Assembly: GCF_900115085.1 (NCBI RefSeq)
Contig: NZ_FOVF01000017.1
Coordinates: 1 to 64,000, forward strand
Origin: Dokdonella immobilis
GTDB taxonomy: Bacteria > Pseudomonadota > Gammaproteobacteria > Xanthomonadales > Rhodanobacteraceae
Direction of reading: 5' to 3'
Length of the DNA stretch: 64,000 nucleotides
Both the position numbers and the translations under genes were made by a program. The notes beneath the pieces are model-generated. The model did no database searches. It had not been told where the DNA came from and saw only the letters and a program-made list of their open reading frames with translations. Positions 63,301 through 64,000 of this stretch are shown in pieces; within the stretch, counting starts at the first letter, position 1, and every line of letters begins with the position of its first letter.

Positions 63301-64000
63301 TCGCACAAGTTGCCGGGACCGACCGGCAACGTCGTGTATTCGACGGTCGCGCGCATGTCGCTGCTGACCGCACCGTCGGCCGGCGAATTCCAGCGCCCGC
63401 TGCTGACCGAGGCAAACGTGATGCCGGGCGGCAACGCTGCCAGGGCCTGCGGGAAGCGCTCGACCACGGTGAAGTTCGGTACTCGCACGTTCGAGTTGTT
63501 GGTGTTCGCGGTGATGCTGTAGACGATCGGGTTGCCGCTGCCCGGAGCGACATCGGGCGCGCTCTTGTTCGAGGTGCCGTCCGCTGCAGGGTCGCCGATC
63601 GTGTCATTGCGCACGCCCGGACCGATACCGACCGGAGCGCCGCTGACCGGTACGATCGTCGCGTTGGCGACATTGTTGATCGCGGTGCCGACCGGCAGAC
63701 CGAACGGATAGCGCACCACGAACGTACGGTTGGCGCAGGCTGTTCCGGTGTGCAGGTTCTGCAGCCCGGTGGCCGGCGGTGTCGAGTCGTCGAGGGTCCA
63801 GGTGATCGTCACCGGCGGACCGGCAGCGACGATGCCACCACCACTGTTCTCGACGCTTGCTGCGGTCAGGCCAGGCACGTCCGGCAGGGTGTCGACCAGG
63901 GTCGCGCTGGTGATCGGCATGTTGCCACTGGCCGAGGTCGAGCAGATCTGCACGCGATAGGTGACCGCTTCGCCGGCAGCGACGGCCAGCGATGTGGCCG
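57345..64000 (-). CDS. Giant GEVED/SdrD-B repeat surface protein with IPTL-CTERM-like tail (truncated at window edge)
   Basis: At least 2217 residues are visible; the start is beyond 64000. Order: DUF11/isopeptide-like N-terminal blocks (PSKSANPTIAAPGAAIDFTL), one SdrD-B-like domain (LGNLVWRDDGAGN), five GEVED repeats, another SdrD-B domain (LGNLVWEDLDNNGVVDPGEP), a DUF11 domain (FDLALRKTLAPGQ), and a C-terminal IPSLNLFGLLAL helix with RRLTR end. The tail resembles IPTL-CTERM sorting signals, though it lacks the usual Trp. I infer an exported, membrane-retained or sorted adhesin-like protein. Confidence 0.85.
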   Translation of the reverse strand, partial: ATSLAVAAGEAVTYRVQICSTSASGNMPITSATLVDTLPDVPGLTAASVENSGGGIVAAGPPVTITWTLDDSTPPATGLQNLHTGTACANRTFVVRYPFGLPVGTAINNVANATIVPVSGAPVGIGPGVRNDTIGDPAADGTSNKSAPDVAPGSGNPIVYSITANTNNSNVRVPNFTVVERFPQALAALPPGITFASVSSGRWNSPADGAVSSDMRATVEYTTLPVGPGNLCDFSATTALATNIASPGASITWNVPGDIAASATCMRWVFTDLGANGPDTPRNFAFTTSPQVRYDVGSSPPVIVPSAIENCTYVNFSGGPATPAVRCANVRVEEGTPSVRPSKSANPTIAAPGAAIDFTLNADHVGGDSTAPIVNPVISDWLPIQLEFVSLVSTTPGGGVLQVIPDYGSTGRTLVRVAFTGSFAVGSPGPQVVIRARVREGVPANLSPAAAYLNDMAVFLDPGPSGAFTCPNNSAPSVDVDDLDNDGSTTDLMCPTSATFRVSEAFLLGGEKWVEGDPSLAVVGDPSQAAVATDNSACPDYDTNFGGPPSSFTRFPCVARTDHGGNFRYRLRLANAGNRLLEEYVVYDTIPFIGDTGVGGPLSGTARLSRWAPVLDGPLSATVVVPALIQVVNPGLDPVTYASAAAVQIEYTTTPNFCRGQVRTSNYSPAQAGTAAIENSFPAACTPGTWSTAVPVPASATTGFRIRAFSNLTSPAATTQWVAGTYLEVDVPMRAPATGAPPSYVSGTAPAIRGNTAVFNPSWNSFAHRVFQESATIAADLLPTAEPPKVGVILPERYRLGNLVWRDDGAGNPTQRNNGRADSGEPGIDGVTVLLCRDTDGTAGPSAGDTLQATTVTATVAGNPGKYAFTDLLAGNDYYVAIANTPAQLALNGLFSTVPDEASPNADGDNNDNGAILGVSVCGGTPNSIASGLISLGPVAGSPPVAPEPTSETLRFGGADDDADGNTVFPDSASNYSVDFGFVQPVDLGDAPNSYGTLIANNGPVHPVINALRLGATVDTEVDGQPNVGADGDDGNGVPDDEDGVNVADLTQYIGAPGDVRVSYDNPNPGAASARICGFIDYDGDGAFVGAGETATLDVANGSGSATLSFGIVPPGFTGQTYARFRISSDTGVACAPTGPASDGEVEDYVVDVQDAVDFGDLPDSGAGIGPGNYETLIGSGGPSHVLRPGLRLGACEDAEINGQPNVAASGDDLGAGTLTNGSCATPGDDEDAVDPASLAFLTGGPVNVIALATNTVGTGATLCGFVDLNGDGDFADASETASAPVPNGSNDAAIVLNFGVAPPGTVPAGYARFRLSTAGGCSPNGAAPDGEVEDYAFTAIVTDLGDLPDPAAGTGNGNYRTLLADGGAVHPIVAGLFIGARVDAETDGQPNVIASGDDLQTSDDEDGVDTASLAFVVGQPGSVRVNATNLGSTDARLCGFIDFDQDGSFTPGIEVASVIVPSGSNNATLLLPFTKPLNTPSGPTFARFRLSTDSAGACVESGLASDGEVEDYVVDVRRIDLGDLPDTGVGSGPGNYQTLIADGGPQHDIVPGLFMGASVDNEADGQPSANADGDDAIGTLDDEDGVNLTDLDDIQAGSHTVRVTATNTTGNAARICGFIDLNADGDFGDTGESASVPVPNGSSNLQFPLVFGPVEPASPLNSYARFRLSTASTPCSPVGAEPDGEVEDYVVRFRPYDFGDLPDSAAGTGTGDYSTRFADNGPAHGIVPGLHIGACVDDEDDGQANAAASGDDAGASGFTSGTCAVPGDDEDGVQLRPIYNQGSPSTTPATVTNTTGSPASLCSFMDWNGDGDFDDANESTQQAIPTGTVNGNVTIDFGVVPPGNVANPYARFRLSTQTGCSPTGVVADGEVEDYQVDSTGGAMSLGNLVWEDLDNNGVVDPGEPGIAGVPVNLYLDANNDGTPDGAAIDSTATDGNGNYLFSALLPDTYLVEVLAPDRYIVSTGTGRRWLPTGPYEPAPDPDNDLDNDDNGSLNGASVWSAPVTLVAKGEPTDDGDADFNSNLSVDFGLLTNFDLALRKTLAPGQLATLHMVGENVDFTITVFNQGTIPATDITVIDHIPVQLQLNDPSWTALAGNRASISIAGPLAPGASVELPLRLRLVQAFGGTVINSAEISSAGDEIGNPIRDKDSDPDADADNDGPPLDDAIDNQGQDEDDADFAGVGVAVGIPSLNLFGLLALSVVLLAFAARRLTRTHA
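58360..61050 (-). repeat. Five tandem GEVED-domain repeats inside the giant protein
   Basis: The motif DGEVEDY occurs five times and is followed each time by a fresh (V/T/I/Y)D(L/F)GD(A/L)P start, giving about 179 residues per unit. Each unit also contains a GF[IVM]D-x-[DN]-x-DG segment (for example FVDLNGDGDF), suggesting a calcium-binding loop. Repeats are divergent at DNA level. Confidence 0.85.

Overview
The window is about 64 kb of GC-rich, gene-dense DNA from a gammaproteobacterium, most likely a member of the Xanthomonadales/Lysobacterales and perhaps a Rhodanobacteraceae-type genome. The evidence is the Tyr-Gly-Thr tRNA/tuf operon, the fused lysC-lysA gene next to a murL-murD2 pair, the rml/manC sugar-nucleotide operon, many secreted S9 and M28 peptidases, and short dispersed palindromes between genes. 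Genus is an inference; no rRNA gene is present.

Layout. 1-1.2 kb: a minus-strand tRNA/tuf operon with a 206-bp-offset tandem duplication that leaves a 3'-truncated tRNA-Tyr. 1.3-8.8 kb: a minus-strand housekeeping run (TPR lipoprotein, lolB, ispE, tRNA-Gln, prs, rplY, pth, ychF, acyl-CoA thioesterase) punctuated by palindromic repeats. 9.1-11.5 kb: hemA-prfA on the plus strand. 11.6-21.6 kb: a minus-strand cell-envelope block with a TonB-C-like secreted protein, an ECF sigma/anti-sigma pair heading an operon of two secreted HEAT-repeat proteins, an S9 peptidase, and a BlaI repressor with an M56 (BlaR1-like) peptidase that carries about eight SDYE-type repeats. 21.8-30.3 kb: a 66-residue gene divergent from a LysR regulator, an M28 peptidase, a choice-anchor-like surface protein, pgi and a second S9 peptidase. 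30.4-34.2 kb: the rmlA-rmlC-rmlD-manC operon, every junction overlapping by 4 nt, without rmlB. 34.4-40.6 kb: a dienelactone hydrolase-like protein, then lysCA-murL-murD2, which supplies meso-DAP and D-Glu for peptidoglycan. 40.9-47.0 kb: a copper chaperone, an enoyl-CoA hydratase, a cupin, a TonB-dependent receptor and a membrane diguanylate cyclase. 47.1-53.2 kb: two di-heme, RoxA/peroxidase-like cytochromes c flanking a membrane patatin-like phospholipase. 53.4-57.2 kb: a PEP mutase-family enzyme, a membrane-anchored MDR reductase, nadD and holA. 57.3-64 kb: the C-terminal 2200 residues of a giant cell-surface protein with five GEVED repeats and an IPTL-CTERM-like tail, running off the window edge.

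The most interesting parts are the cytochrome/patatin locus (a possible extracytoplasmic lipid or polymer oxidation module), a REP-type palindrome inserted in frame in murL, the BlaI/M56-SDYE system, the sigma/anti-sigma/HEAT operon, and the giant GEVED protein. I found no CRISPR array, prophage, transposase or rRNA. All calls come from reading the sequence and known family motifs; no database search was run.
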